The position numbers and the translations under genes are program-made. Positions 32,658 through 41,816 of a stretch of 64,000 bases of DNA are shown in pieces. Under the pieces are notes generated by a model. It was given only the letters and a program-made list of their open reading frames with translations, had not been told where the DNA came from and searched no databases. This DNA is from DASQFQ01 sp963811595 (GTDB lineage: Bacteria; Actinomycetota; Thermoleophilia; Solirubrobacterales; Solirubrobacteraceae). The stretch's first letter is position 1. The number at the start of each line of letters is the position of its first letter. The DNA is taken from NCBI GenBank assembly GCA_963811595.1, contig CAWERW010000015.1, positions 1 through 64,000 of the forward strand, read 5' to 3'.

Positions 32658-33518
32658 ATGGAATCGCAGACCCGGTGGCTCCCTCCGACGCAACCTGCGA
32701 CCGAGCCCGCCACCCCGCCGCCCCCGCCGTACATCGAGCACCGCAAGCCGCTCCTTCAGCGGCTGCTCGGCCCGCTGCTGGTCGCCGGCGCGCTGCTGCT
32801 GAAGTTCGGCAAGGCCGCGCTGCTGCTGCTCACGAAGGCCAAGTTCCTCACGACGTCGCTGTCGATGCTCGTCTCGATCGGCGCCTACGCGCTGATCTGG
32901 GGCTGGAAGTTCGCGGTCGGCTTCGTCGCCCTGCTGTTCATCCACGAGATGGGCCACTACATCCAGCTGCGCCGCGAGGGTGTGAAGCCGAGCGGGATGG
33001 TCTTCATCCCGTTCCTCGGCGCGGCGGTCGCGACGCGCTCGCTCGGCGGCTCGGCGCTCGCCGAGGCGCGCGTCGGCCTCGCCGGGCCGATCCTCGGCTC
33101 GCTCGCCTGCCTCGTCCCCGCCGCGATCTGGCTCGCCACCGGCGAGGAGTTCTGGCAGGCGCTCGCGTTCACCGGCTTCTTCCTCAACCTCTTCAACCTC
33201 GTGCCGGTCGTACCGCTCGACGGCGGCCGCGCGATGGCCGCGATGGCGCCGTGGATGTGGTTCGTCGGCTTCGGCGCGATGGTCGCGCTGCTGTTCATCG
33301 CCCCCAACCCGATCCTGATCCTGATCGTGCTGCTCGGCGGCATGGAGACATGGCGGCGCTGGAAGCACCGCAAGTCGGGCGAGGAGGGCAACGAGGCCTA
33401 CTACCGCGTCAAGCCCGCGCACCGGCTCGCGGTCGGCGCGGTCTACGTGGGCCTGATCGTCGCGCTCGGCGTCGGCATGGACGCCACGCACCTCGAGAGA
33501 ACCTTCAGCGACGCATAG
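32658..33518 (+). CDS. M50-type site-2-protease-like membrane metallopeptidase
   Basis: A 286-aa polytopic protein. The zinc motif FIHEMGHYIQLRREGVKPSGMVFIPFLGA sits in a membrane helix around residues 93-97. The second motif NLVPVVPLDGGRAMAAM carries the third ligand Asp. A proline-rich cytosolic N-terminus (PTQPATEPATPPPPPYIEH) precedes five to six helices. Such proteases cut membrane proteins such as anti-sigma factors, but no partner is evident here. The ATG lies in a region with no strong ribosome site. The last 14 bp overlap convergent smpB. Confidence 0.85.
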   Translation: MESQTRWLPPTQPATEPATPPPPPYIEHRKPLLQRLLGPLLVAGALLLKFGKAALLLLTKAKFLTTSLSMLVSIGAYALIWGWKFAVGFVALLFIHEMGHYIQLRREGVKPSGMVFIPFLGAAVATRSLGGSALAEARVGLAGPILGSLACLVPAAIWLATGEEFWQALAFTGFFLNLFNLVPVVPLDGGRAMAAMAPWMWFVGFGAMVALLFIAPNPILILIVLLGGMETWRRWKHRKSGEEGNEAYYRVKPAHRLAVGAVYVGLIVALGVGMDATHLERTFSDA

Positions 33519-33945
33519 CGCGGTCCATCTCGCGCTTCATCTCGCGCTCCTTGATCGAGCGCCGCTTGTCGCCGACGTCCTTGCCGCGCGCGAGCGCGAT
33601 CTCGACCTTGGCGTTGGAGCCCTTGAAGTAGAGGCGCGTGGGGATGAGCGTGAGCCCCTTCTCGCGCGTCTTGCCGATCAGGCGCTCGATCTCGCGCCGG
33701 TGCATGAGCAGCTTGCGCGGGCGCTCGGGCTCGTGGTTCTCCGTCGTGGCCGGCGGATAGTGCGCGATATGGACGTTGTAGAGCCACACCTCGCCGTCCC
33801 TGAGCGCCGCGTAGCCGTCCTTGAGCGTGGCCTTGCCGTCGCGCAGCGACTTGACCTCGGAGCCCTGGAGCACGATCCCGCACTCCCACGACTCGAGCAG
33901 GTGGTAGCGGTAGGAGGCTTGCTTGTTGCGGGCGACGTCGGCCAT
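33505..33945 (-). CDS. smpB: SsrA-binding protein
   Basis: A 146-aa protein that binds tmRNA and brings it to stalled ribosomes. The OB-fold core is present: KQASYRYHLLESWECGIVLQGSEVKSLRDGKATLKDGYAALRDGEVWLYNVHIAHY. The KREMDRAMRR-type basic tail, which enters the mRNA channel, is also seen. The ATG shares one base with the stop of rnr (TGATG), so synthesis is coupled to RNase R. The cognate tmRNA is encoded at 27.0-27.4 kb. Confidence 0.96.
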   Translation of the reverse strand: MADVARNKQASYRYHLLESWECGIVLQGSEVKSLRDGKATLKDGYAALRDGEVWLYNVHIAHYPPATTENHEPERPRKLLMHRREIERLIGKTREKGLTLIPTRLYFKGSNAKVEIALARGKDVGDKRRSIKEREMKREMDRAMRR

Positions 33946-35672
33946 CAGGAAGCACCCAAGGTTACGGGCGAGAGATCCACGCGCCCGCGCGGCGCGTCGA
34001 CGCGCTCGACCTGCACCGTCACCGGATCGCCGAGGCGCAGCGCCATCCCCGACTGCGAGCCGACCAGCATCACCTCGGCCTCGTCGAGCTCCCACCAGTC
34101 GCCGCGCAGCCGCCGCACCGGCAACATCCCCTCGTAGCCGTCGCCGAACGAGACGAACGCGCCGGCGCCGATGACGCCGATCACCTCGCCGGCCCATTCC
34201 TCGTGCCAGCCGCGCCGGAACAGCTCCGCCTCGAGCAGGAAGCAGCGCGCGACGTCGTCGGCCGCGCGCTCGATCGACATCGCGTCGCGCTCGCGCGACG
34301 AGCACCACTCGCCCGCCTCCCCCATCCGCGACGCCTCCGGCGCCGCCTCGCCCCCGCCGACCGCCGACAGCAGCGCGCGGTGGCAGATGAGGTCGGGGTA
34401 GCGCCGGATCGGCGACGTGAAGTGGCAGTAGCGCGGCGAGGCGAGGCCCGCGTGCCCCGTGTTCACCGGGTCGTAGCGCGCCTGCTTGAGCGAGCGCAGG
34501 ACGAGCGACGTGAGCGCCGCGCGGCCGCGGCCGGTGCGCCGCACGTGGGCGTCGACCATGCGCGAGATCTCGCCGACCGCCTCCTCGGCCTGCTGCGGCG
34601 ACATCGGATCGGGCAGCGGCGGCGTCGGCACGTCGAGCGCCGCGAGCTGGTCGGCGAGCCGCTTGACCCGCGCCGGCTCGGGCCGCTCGTGGACCCGGTA
34701 GAGCGCGGGCACCTTGCCCGTGTCGAGCAGCGTGGCCACCGCCTCGTTGGCCGCGATCATGAGGTGCTCGATCACGCGGTGGGACTCGGTCTGCTCGCTC
34801 GCCGCCAGCCCCGTCACGTGCCCCTCGCGCGAGAAGTCGAACTCGGGCTCGACGCTCTCGACCGCGAGCGCGCCGCGGGCCGCCCGCGCGGCCTCGAGCG
34901 CCGCGGCGACCTCGCGCGCGGCGGCCAGCGGCTCGGCCCACGGCGCCTCGGCGGGCTCCTGGCCCGCGAACACGCGGTCGACGCGCGGGTAGTCCAGCCG
35001 CGCATCGCTGCGGATGAGCGAGCGCGTGAACGCCGTGCGGCGCACCTTCGCCCCCTCGAACTCCAGCTCGACGGTGACCGCGAGGCGGTCCTGGCCGGGG
35101 ACGAGCGAGCACGCATCGTTGGAGAGCGCCTCCGGCAGCATCGGCTCGACGCGCCCGGGGACGTACACGCTCGTGCCGCGGCGGTACGCCTCGCGGTCGA
35201 CGAGCGAGCCCGGGGGGACGTGCGCCGACACATCGGCGATGTGGACCCAGACGCGGGTCGCGCCGTCGTCGAGCCGCTCGGCCGAGATCGCGTCGTCGAA
35301 GTCGCGCGCGGTCGGCGGGTCGATCGTGAACGTCGGCAGCGCCGTCAGGTCGTGGCGCGCCCCCGCCTCCCCGTGCGGCGGGCGCTCGGCGGCTCCGCGC
35401 GCCTCGCGCTCGACGGCGGGGTCGAAGCGCCGGCGCAGCCCGCGGTCGAGCATCAGCGCCTCGAGCACGTCGGCGGCGACGTCCGGGCGCCCGAGCCGGC
35501 GCACGACCTTGCCGTGGCCGCCGCGCGGGCCGGTCGGCAGGACGAGCACGAGATCGCCCGTGCGCGCCTCCCGGGCGGGCTTGTCGAGGTTGACACGGCG
35601 CCCGCGGGCGAAGAACGGCGTGGCGGTGAAAAACCGGCCGCGCTTCTCGAGCACGGCAACGACGGGATTCAC
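33945..35672 (-). CDS. rnr: RNase R/VacB-family 3'-5' exoribonuclease (short)
   Basis: 575 aa. The RNB catalytic domain has FTIDPPTARDFDDAISAE with the metal-binding aspartates, SNDACSLVPGQDRL, and FTSPIRRYPDLICHRALL. An S1-like domain closes the C-terminus (GEVIGVIGAGAFVSFGDGYEGMLPV). Typical RNase R is 700-800 aa; here only one short OB/cold-shock-like segment precedes the RNB domain and the N-terminal helical domain is lacking. RNase R degrades structured and non-stop mRNAs together with SmpB-tmRNA. GTG 35672 overlaps the ctp stop (GTGA), and the end overlaps smpB. Confidence 0.9.
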   Translation of the reverse strand: MNPVVAVLEKRGRFFTATPFFARGRRVNLDKPAREARTGDLVLVLPTGPRGGHGKVVRRLGRPDVAADVLEALMLDRGLRRRFDPAVEREARGAAERPPHGEAGARHDLTALPTFTIDPPTARDFDDAISAERLDDGATRVWVHIADVSAHVPPGSLVDREAYRRGTSVYVPGRVEPMLPEALSNDACSLVPGQDRLAVTVELEFEGAKVRRTAFTRSLIRSDARLDYPRVDRVFAGQEPAEAPWAEPLAAAREVAAALEAARAARGALAVESVEPEFDFSREGHVTGLAASEQTESHRVIEHLMIAANEAVATLLDTGKVPALYRVHERPEPARVKRLADQLAALDVPTPPLPDPMSPQQAEEAVGEISRMVDAHVRRTGRGRAALTSLVLRSLKQARYDPVNTGHAGLASPRYCHFTSPIRRYPDLICHRALLSAVGGGEAAPEASRMGEAGEWCSSRERDAMSIERAADDVARCFLLEAELFRRGWHEEWAGEVIGVIGAGAFVSFGDGYEGMLPVRRLRGDWWELDEAEVMLVGSQSGMALRLGDPVTVQVERVDAPRGRVDLSPVTLGAS

Positions 35673-36913
35673 GCGTGTCCGCGCACGGCGGTGCGCACAG
35701 CCACGTCGAGCGCCTCGTCCTTCTTCGTCTTGTCGTCGTCCTCGGCCTTGACGTCGGGCGCGATGCCGGCGCCCTGCTTCGGGCCGCCCCCGCCCAGGTT
35801 GCGGCCCTTGGGCGTGAAGTACTCGCCGACCGTGATGTCGAGCGCGCCGCCGTTCGAGAGCCGCTTGATCTCCTGGAAGACGCCCTTGCCGAACGTGCGC
35901 GTCCCGACCACGGTGGCGCGGTCGCGGTCCTGGAGCGCGCCGGTGACGATCTCGGACGCCGAGGCCGACTCGCGGTTGACGAGCACCGCCACCGGGATCT
36001 TCGTGTCGATCGACGAGCCCGTCGCCTCGAACACGCGCTCGGGCCGCGCGCGCCCGCGCGTCGTGACGATCTTGCCCTCCGGGATGAACAGCGACGACAC
36101 CATCACCGCCTCGTTCAGGAGGCCGCCGCCGTTGTTGCGCAGATCGAGCACGACCGCCTCGGCGCCGTTCTTGAGCAGCTTGCGCGTCGCCTGGCCGACC
36201 TCGCCGTGGGCGCCCGAGGTGAAGCTCGAGAGCTTCACGTAGGCGACCTTGCGGCCGTCGTCGCGGACCATCCGCGACTCGACCACCGGCACGTCGACGC
36301 GCGCGCGCTGGAGCGTGACCTCGCGCGGCTTCTCCTCGCCGGTCACCACGGTCAGCGTGACCTCGGTGCCGGCGCGGCCCTTGATACGGGTCGTGGCCTG
36401 CTCGGAGGACGCCCCCTTCAGCGTCTTCCCGTTGACGGCGATGATCTCGTCGCCGGGCTTCAGGCCGCCCCTGGCGGCCGGCGAGCCCTTGAACACGGTG
36501 AGGATGCGCAGCCCGCGCTCGACCTCCTCGACGTTCATACCGACGCCCTCGAACGCGCCCTGCGTGGCCTCCTCGAACGACTTGTAGGCCTTCGGGTCGA
36601 AGTAGGCGGAGAAGCGGTCGTCGAGCGAGTCGACGGCCGAGCCGAGCGCCTTGTCGACCAGCTGGTCGCGATCGACCTTGCGGTAGTAGTCCTGCTCGAG
36701 GATGTCGGCGGCCTCCTCGTAGAGCTGCGCGTCGTCGTCGCCGACCAGCGTGTCGCGCACCCCGCCCGGCAGCCACTGCGGGTGCCCGCCGAGCCAGATG
36801 CCGCCCGCCAGCAGGACGAGCACGAGCAGCGCGCCGAGCGGCATGACGAGGGCACGGCGGCGACGGCGGCGCGGTGGGCGTTGAGGCACGGAGAACACGG
36901 TACTGCGCGCCAC
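35669..36913 (-). CDS. ctp: C-terminal processing peptidase (S41 family)
   Basis: A 414-aa envelope protease. A basic cytoplasmic N-terminus (PPRRRRRRALVM) and one membrane anchor (PLGALLVLVLLAGGIWLGG) are followed by a PDZ domain (GVGMNVEEVERGLRILTVFKGSPAARGGLKPGDEIIAVNG). The serine-lysine active site is NRESASASEIVTGAL with the lysine in GTRTFGKGVFQ. It cleaves C-termini of exported proteins. It starts at GTG 36913, 18 bp after the ftsX stop, and overlaps rnr. It is part of the ftsE-ftsX-ctp-rnr-smpB run. Confidence 0.93.
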   Translation of the reverse strand: MARSTVFSVPQRPPRRRRRRALVMPLGALLVLVLLAGGIWLGGHPQWLPGGVRDTLVGDDDAQLYEEAADILEQDYYRKVDRDQLVDKALGSAVDSLDDRFSAYFDPKAYKSFEEATQGAFEGVGMNVEEVERGLRILTVFKGSPAARGGLKPGDEIIAVNGKTLKGASSEQATTRIKGRAGTEVTLTVVTGEEKPREVTLQRARVDVPVVESRMVRDDGRKVAYVKLSSFTSGAHGEVGQATRKLLKNGAEAVVLDLRNNGGGLLNEAVMVSSLFIPEGKIVTTRGRARPERVFEATGSSIDTKIPVAVLVNRESASASEIVTGALQDRDRATVVGTRTFGKGVFQEIKRLSNGGALDITVGEYFTPKGRNLGGGGPKQGAGIAPDVKAEDDDKTKKDEALDVAVRTAVRGHA

Positions 36914-36931
36914 TGTGGGATTTCTAAGCGC

Positions 36932-37831
36932 TCAGACGCGCAGGAAGCGCCGCAGCGAGAGGCCCGAGCCGATCGCCGAGACCCCGACGGACGCGCCGAG
37001 CAGGACCGCGACCAGGACGCCGAAGTTGATCGTGTCCGGCGCGGCGATCAGCGCGAACTCCGCCGCCAGCGGGTCGACGAGCGCGATCTTGACCACGCCG
37101 AGCAGCAGGATCGCGAGGATCCCGCCGAGCGCGCCGACGAGCACCCCCTCGAGCACGAACGGCCAGCGGATGAACCAGTCGGTCGCGCCGACGAGCTTCA
37201 TGATCTCGACCTCGCGGCGGCGCGCGTAGAGCGAGAGCCGGATCGTGTTGGCGATCAGCAGGACCGACGCGACGCACAGCAGGACCGCGAGCAGCGCCAT
37301 CGTGATCTTCACGACGCGCGTGGCGGAGAGGATCTTGTTCGTGTCCTCCTCGCGGTTGCGGACCTCGTCGATCGCGGGGTCGATCACGGTGCGGCCGCCG
37401 GAGGGGGCGAGCGGCGCCAGCGCGTTGCGGATGTCGGAGATGTTGTCCGGCTTGTCGGGATAGACCCGGAACGTGTCGGGCAGCGGGTTGGCGCCCAGCA
37501 GGTCGTAGTACTCGCCGCGCCCCGCCTTGCGCTCGGCGGCGATCGCCTGCTCCTTCGGGATGTACTCCACGCGCGCCACGTGCGGCGTCTCGTCCTGGAT
37601 GATCGCCCGCACGCGCTCGATCTCGGCCGGGCTCGAGCGCGGCTGCAGGTAGACGTCGGCGATCACGCGCGAGCGCACCTCGTTGGCGGCGCCGGTGGTG
37701 GCCTGCACGACCGGGATGAAGACGCCGAGCACGAGCACGGTCACGAGCACCGTGGCCATCGCGGCAAACGACGGCACCGCGTTGCGCGTCAGCGCCCGCA
37801 CCGCCTCGTGGAAGAAGAAGCCGAACCTCAC
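36932..37831 (-). CDS. ftsX: Cell division ABC-transporter-like permease FtsX
   Basis: A 299-aa membrane protein with the FtsX layout: helix 1 (RALTRNAVPSFAAMATVLVTVLVLGVFIPVV), a large extracellular loop, then three helices. Conserved VVKITMALLAVLLCVASVLLIANTIRLSLYARRREVEIMKLVGATDWFIRWPFVLEG precedes the last two helices. With FtsE it activates cell-wall hydrolases at the septum. GTG 37831 overlaps the ftsE stop (GTGA), so the pair is co-translated. Confidence 0.95.
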   Translation of the reverse strand: MRFGFFFHEAVRALTRNAVPSFAAMATVLVTVLVLGVFIPVVQATTGAANEVRSRVIADVYLQPRSSPAEIERVRAIIQDETPHVARVEYIPKEQAIAAERKAGRGEYYDLLGANPLPDTFRVYPDKPDNISDIRNALAPLAPSGGRTVIDPAIDEVRNREEDTNKILSATRVVKITMALLAVLLCVASVLLIANTIRLSLYARRREVEIMKLVGATDWFIRWPFVLEGVLVGALGGILAILLLGVVKIALVDPLAAEFALIAAPDTINFGVLVAVLLGASVGVSAIGSGLSLRRFLRV

Positions 37832-38589
37832 GTCGAGTACCGCCCGGTGGCCTCGTCGCGGATCACGTGGCCCTCCGACAGCTCGATCACGCGCCGGCGC
37901 ATGCGGTCGACCATCGACTTGTCGTGCGTGGCGACGATCACCGTCGTCCCGGTACGGTTGATGCGGTAGAGCAGCTGCATGATCCCGATCGACGTGTCGG
38001 GGTCGAGGTTGCCGGTCGGCTCGTCGGCCAGCAGCAGTGACGGGTGGTTGACGAACGCGCGCGCCACCGACACGCGCTGCTGCTCGCCGCCGGAGAGCTG
38101 GTCGGGGAAGTTGTGCAGCTTCGTCGAGAGTCCGGTCAGGCGCAGGATGTCCGGCACCTTCTCGCGGATCTCGCGGCGGGTGCCGCCCGTCACCTGAAGG
38201 GCGTAGGCGACGTTGTCGTGCACCGTGCGGTTGGGCAGCAGCTTGAAGTCCTGGAAGACCACGCCGACGTTGCGGCGATAGAACGGGATCTGCTTGCGCC
38301 CCACATCGCCGAGGTCGTGGCCCGCCACCGTGATCGAGCCGAACGTCGGCTCGGACTCCTTGATCAGCAGCCGCATCAGCGTCGACTTGCCCGACCCGGA
38401 CGCGCCGACCACGAACACGAACTCGCCGGGCTGGACCGCGAACGTCACGTCCTCGACGCCGATCGCGGTCTTCGAGTAGCGCTTGGTGACCGAGCGCAGG
38501 TCGACGATCGCCCCCTCCACGGGGGGCGGCAGGACACTGCGGCGGGGCGCCGGAGCGGCGCGGCGTGGGCGGTTGTCGGTGGCTGCCAT
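37828..38589 (-). CDS. ftsE: Cell division ATP-binding protein FtsE
   Basis: 253 aa. Walker A is GASGSGKSTLMRLL, the Q-loop region is GVVFQDFKLLPNRTV, the ABC signature is LSGGEQQRVSVARAF and Walker B is LLLADEPTGNLDPD. The N-terminus has about 30 extra residues (AAPAPRRSVLPPPVEGA) not needed for the fold. It is the ATPase partner of FtsX. A -10-like TACCCT lies 11 nt upstream of the ATG, leaving at most a very short leader. Confidence 0.95.
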   Translation of the reverse strand: MAATDNRPRRAAPAPRRSVLPPPVEGAIVDLRSVTKRYSKTAIGVEDVTFAVQPGEFVFVVGASGSGKSTLMRLLIKESEPTFGSITVAGHDLGDVGRKQIPFYRRNVGVVFQDFKLLPNRTVHDNVAYALQVTGGTRREIREKVPDILRLTGLSTKLHNFPDQLSGGEQQRVSVARAFVNHPSLLLADEPTGNLDPDTSIGIMQLLYRINRTGTTVIVATHDKSMVDRMRRRVIELSEGHVIRDEATGRYST

Positions 38590-38648
38590 CGCGGAGGCGG
38601 AGGGTACCGAGGCGGCTTCGACGGCCCGGCAAGAAGCCCTGCATGGGC

Positions 38649-38654
38649 TAGCCT
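38649..38654 (+). promoter_or_regulatory. -10 element (TAGCCT) of the M16 peptidase gene
   Basis: TAGCCT ends 6 nt before ATG 38661, giving a leaderless message. The same hexamer precedes pepF and the 86-aa membrane protein gene. Confidence 0.45.
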
Positions 38655-38660
38655 CAGGGC

Positions 38661-39911
38661 ATGCCTTCGATCGCCTCTCAGACCCTCCCCAACGGCCTTC
38701 CCCTGCACCGCGTCGAGCTCGAGGGCACGCGCGCCGTGACCGCCCTCGTCGCCTTCGAGGCCGGCGCCCGCACCGAGCGCCCCGAGGAGAACGGGATGGC
38801 CCACTTCCTCGAGCACCTCGTGTTCAAGGGCGGTGAGCTCTACGACGACTACCGCAAGGTCAACGAGACCGCCGAGCACATGGGCGCCGTGCTCAACGCC
38901 TACACCTCGCACGACGTCGTCGCCTTCCACCTCACCTGCCGGGCCGAGGTGGTGGCGCGGGCGATCGACCTGCTGACCGACTTCGTGGGCCGCCCGAAGA
39001 TCGACGCCGAGGAGCTCGACCGCGAGCGCGGCGTCGTCGTCCAGGAGATCGCGCGCGCCAAGGACACGCCGTCGGTCGTCGCCGAGCACCTGATCGACCG
39101 CGCCGCCTTCGGCGACCACCCGCTCGGCCGCCCGGTGCTCGGGCCGCCCGAGCACATCCAGTCCTTCAGCCGCGACGCGATCGTCGCCTTCCGTTCGCGC
39201 CAGTGGGCGGGCGCGCGCGGCGGCGCGTTCCTGGTCGGCAACCTGGAGCACGTCCCGGACGACGGCGAGCTCGCCGAGGCGTTCGGGCGCTTCCCCTCGA
39301 TCGCCGCCAACGGCGGCTTCGAGCCCGCCCCGCCGTTCACGCCGCAGACGCTCGTCGAGGCGCGCGACTCCAACCAGTCGCACCTGCGCATCTCCTACCG
39401 CCCGGAGATCGACCCGCGCGACCGCGAGCAGCGCGCCGCGCTGTCGGTCTATTCGACGCTGCTGGGCGGCTCGATGGGCTCGCGCCTGTTCGACGAGATC
39501 CGCGAGCAGCGCGGCCTCGCCTACTCCGTCTACTCGGTCGACCACGCGTTCGCCGACGTGCCGATCCTCCAGCTCTCCGCCGGCCTCGACTCCGCCAAGT
39601 GCATCGAGGCCTATCACTGCATGCGCGGGATCGTCGACGACCTGCGCGAGAACGGCCCGCGCGAGGAGGAGTTCGAGCGCGCCCGCGCCTACGCCGCGGG
39701 CCGGCGCGTGCTGGCGTTCGAGAACACGAACGCGGTCGCCCGCTACGCGGCCAACCAGACCGTCGTGTTCGGCGAGGACATCGACCCCGACCAGGCGATC
39801 GCCCTGCTCGACGAGACCACGCTCGAGCGCGTCACGGAGATCGCCCGCGGCGTGTCGGTGGAAGCCTCGGTGGCGTGCGTCGGGCCGCACGAAGTCAGCG
39901 AGTTCGAATAG
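38661..39911 (+). CDS. M16 family zinc peptidase (processing-peptidase-like)
   Basis: 416 aa. The inverted zinc motif HFLEHLVFKG (HxxEH) lies near residues 50-59, with the downstream glutamate in the ERGVVVQEIARAKDTP region. The second half has RISYRPEIDPRDREQRAALSVYSTLLGGSMGSRLFDEIREQRGLAYSVYS, typical of M16B. Such proteins in actinobacteria are often annotated as mitochondrial-processing-peptidase-like; the target is unknown. No signal peptide is visible. Confidence 0.9.
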   Translation: MPSIASQTLPNGLPLHRVELEGTRAVTALVAFEAGARTERPEENGMAHFLEHLVFKGGELYDDYRKVNETAEHMGAVLNAYTSHDVVAFHLTCRAEVVARAIDLLTDFVGRPKIDAEELDRERGVVVQEIARAKDTPSVVAEHLIDRAAFGDHPLGRPVLGPPEHIQSFSRDAIVAFRSRQWAGARGGAFLVGNLEHVPDDGELAEAFGRFPSIAANGGFEPAPPFTPQTLVEARDSNQSHLRISYRPEIDPRDREQRAALSVYSTLLGGSMGSRLFDEIREQRGLAYSVYSVDHAFADVPILQLSAGLDSAKCIEAYHCMRGIVDDLRENGPREEEFERARAYAAGRRVLAFENTNAVARYAANQTVVFGEDIDPDQAIALLDETTLERVTEIARGVSVEASVACVGPHEVSEFE

Positions 39912-39915
39912 CCCA

Positions 39916-39967
39916 ATAACGGGATCGACACGCGGGAGGGGTCCCGCGTGGCAGTGTTCCCGGTTAT
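39916..39967 (+). terminator. Two-layer hairpin between M16 and the 5'-nucleotidase gene
   Basis: CACGCGGGA (39929-39937) pairs perfectly with TCCCGCGTG (39942-39950) around GGGG. ATAACGGGA (39916-39924) and TCCCGGTTAT (39958-39967) form an outer stem with one bulge. It lies 4 bp after the M16 stop and reaches the ATG of the next gene at 39966. It may terminate M16 transcription and also fold over the start of the nucleotidase message. Confidence 0.45.
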
Positions 39968-41747
39968 GTCAATCCTTCGCCTGCTCGGGGCGGCCGGCGT
40001 GCTTATGCTCGTCCTCGCCAGCCCCGCGGCCGCGCACAACAAGCGCGGCAAGCACCATCACAAGCCCAAGGACGTCAAGGTCCAGCTGCTGGCCTTCAAT
40101 GACTTCCACGGCCACCTCCAGACCGCCACCACGGGCGGCATCCGGCCCCCGACGCCGGCCGGCTCGACGACTCCGCCGCCGGCGATCCCGGCGGGCGGCG
40201 CCGCGATCATGGGCAGCTACATCCGCGAGCTCGAGCGCACCAACCGCAACTCGCTGCTCGTCTCGGCAGGCGACCTGATCGGCGCCTCGCCGCTGCTCTC
40301 CGCGCTCTACCACGACGAGCCCACGATCGAGGCGATGAACCTGCTCGGGCTCGACCTCAACGCCGTCGGCAACCACGAGTTCGACGAGGGCGAGGCGGAG
40401 CTCAAGCGCATGCAGCGGGGCGGCTGCCACCCGACCGAGGGCTGCAAGGACGGCACCGGCTTCGAGGGCGCGGACTTCAAGTTCCTCGCCGCGAACGTCG
40501 TCCGCAAGGACAACGCGAAGACGCTGTTCCGGCCCTACGTGGTCCGCCGCTTCCAGGGCGAGAAGATCGGCTTCATCGGCATGACGCTGGAGGGCACGCC
40601 GAACATCGTCGCCCCGTCGGGCATTGCCAACCTGAACTTCCTCGACGAGGCGGCGACCGCCAACCGCTACGCGCGCGAGCTGAAGCGCCGCCACGGGGTC
40701 AAGGCGATCGTGGTGCTGCTCCACGAGGGCGGCTTCCAGAGCGTCGGGTTCAACACCGACACGATCAACACGTGCACGGGCATCTCCGGGCCGATCGTCG
40801 ACATCGTCAACAACACCACCGACGCCGTCGACCTGTTCGTCACGGGCCACACCCACGCGGCCTACAACTGCGTGATCGACGGCCGCCCGGTCACGAGCAC
40901 GAGCTCGAACGGCCGGCTGCTGACCGACCTCGACCTGACGCTCGGCCGCAACGGCGATGTCAAGTCCGTGTCGCGCAACAACATCCCGATGTGGTCGACC
41001 GGCCGCACGGGCCAAGCGAACGTCGAAGCGCTGATCAAGCGCTACGACGACCTGTCGGCGTCGCTGCGGCGCACGCCGGTGGGCCGGGTCGCGAGCAGCA
41101 TCACGAACGACGCGCCGGACGACTCGGGTGAGAACCCGCTCGGCAACCTCATCGCCGACGCCCAGCTCGCCGACACCGCGGCCGCCGACCGCGGCGACGC
41201 CGACGGCGCGCTGATGAACCCCGGCGGGGTGCGCAACGACCTCCTGTTCCCGCAGAGCGCGGGCGAGGGTGACGGCGTCGTCACCTACGAGGAGGCGTTC
41301 AACGTCCAGCCGTTCAACAACATCGTGACCACGCAGTCGTTCACGGGCGCGCAGTTCCTCGACGTGCTCAAGGACCAGTGGTGCGACGGCGCGGCGACCA
41401 ACGTCCTGCTGCCGTCGAGCACGATCACGTACACGTACGACCAGACGATCGCCAACTCGATCAAGGGTCAGACGTGCGCGGGGGCGCCGAACCCGGTGTC
41501 GGACGTGAGGATCGGCGGCGCGCCGCTCGATCCGGCCGCGAGCTACCGCATCACCACGAACAACTTCCTCGCCGACGGCGGGGACAGCTTCCCGTCGCTG
41601 CGGGCGGGGACGAACCGGACGTCGCTGTCGGACTTCGACATCGACTCGCTGGTGCGCTACCTGCAGCCGACGCTGAGCGGGACGCCCGCGAGCCCGCCGG
41701 CGACGGATCGCATCGACGTCATCAACATCCCACCCACGACGCCGTAG
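39966..41747 (+). CDS. Secreted 5'-nucleotidase/2',3'-cyclic phosphodiesterase (UshA-like)
   Basis: 593 aa with a signal peptide (MSILRLLGAAGVLMLVLASPAAAHN). The metallophosphatase domain has LLAFNDFHGHL, LLVSAGDLIGASPLLSAL, NAVGNHEFDEGEAELKRM and FVTGHTHAAYNC, which supply the metal ligands. The C-terminal nucleotidase domain has NPLGNLIADAQL, MNPGGVRNDL, TYEEAFNVQPFNN and YRITTNNFLADGGDSF. It dephosphorylates extracellular nucleotides. GTG 39948 is an in-frame alternative that lies inside a hairpin stem; ATG 39966 gives a standard signal peptide. Confidence 0.92.
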   Translation: MSILRLLGAAGVLMLVLASPAAAHNKRGKHHHKPKDVKVQLLAFNDFHGHLQTATTGGIRPPTPAGSTTPPPAIPAGGAAIMGSYIRELERTNRNSLLVSAGDLIGASPLLSALYHDEPTIEAMNLLGLDLNAVGNHEFDEGEAELKRMQRGGCHPTEGCKDGTGFEGADFKFLAANVVRKDNAKTLFRPYVVRRFQGEKIGFIGMTLEGTPNIVAPSGIANLNFLDEAATANRYARELKRRHGVKAIVVLLHEGGFQSVGFNTDTINTCTGISGPIVDIVNNTTDAVDLFVTGHTHAAYNCVIDGRPVTSTSSNGRLLTDLDLTLGRNGDVKSVSRNNIPMWSTGRTGQANVEALIKRYDDLSASLRRTPVGRVASSITNDAPDDSGENPLGNLIADAQLADTAAADRGDADGALMNPGGVRNDLLFPQSAGEGDGVVTYEEAFNVQPFNNIVTTQSFTGAQFLDVLKDQWCDGAATNVLLPSSTITYTYDQTIANSIKGQTCAGAPNPVSDVRIGGAPLDPAASYRITTNNFLADGGDSFPSLRAGTNRTSLSDFDIDSLVRYLQPTLSGTPASPPATDRIDVINIPPTTP

Positions 41748-41763
41748 GGAGCCCCTGGACCCC

Positions 41764-41795
41764 GGGCGGCGGCGGCCCTTGCGCCGCCGCCGCCC
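41764..41795 (+). terminator. 13-bp GC hairpin after the nucleotidase gene
   Basis: GGGCGGCGGCGGC (41764-41776) pairs perfectly with 41783-41795 around CCTTGC. It begins 16 bp after the stop codon. No T-run follows, but the stem is very stable. Confidence 0.5.
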
Positions 41796-41816
41796 CGTCC
41801 GGGACAATCGCGGCGC

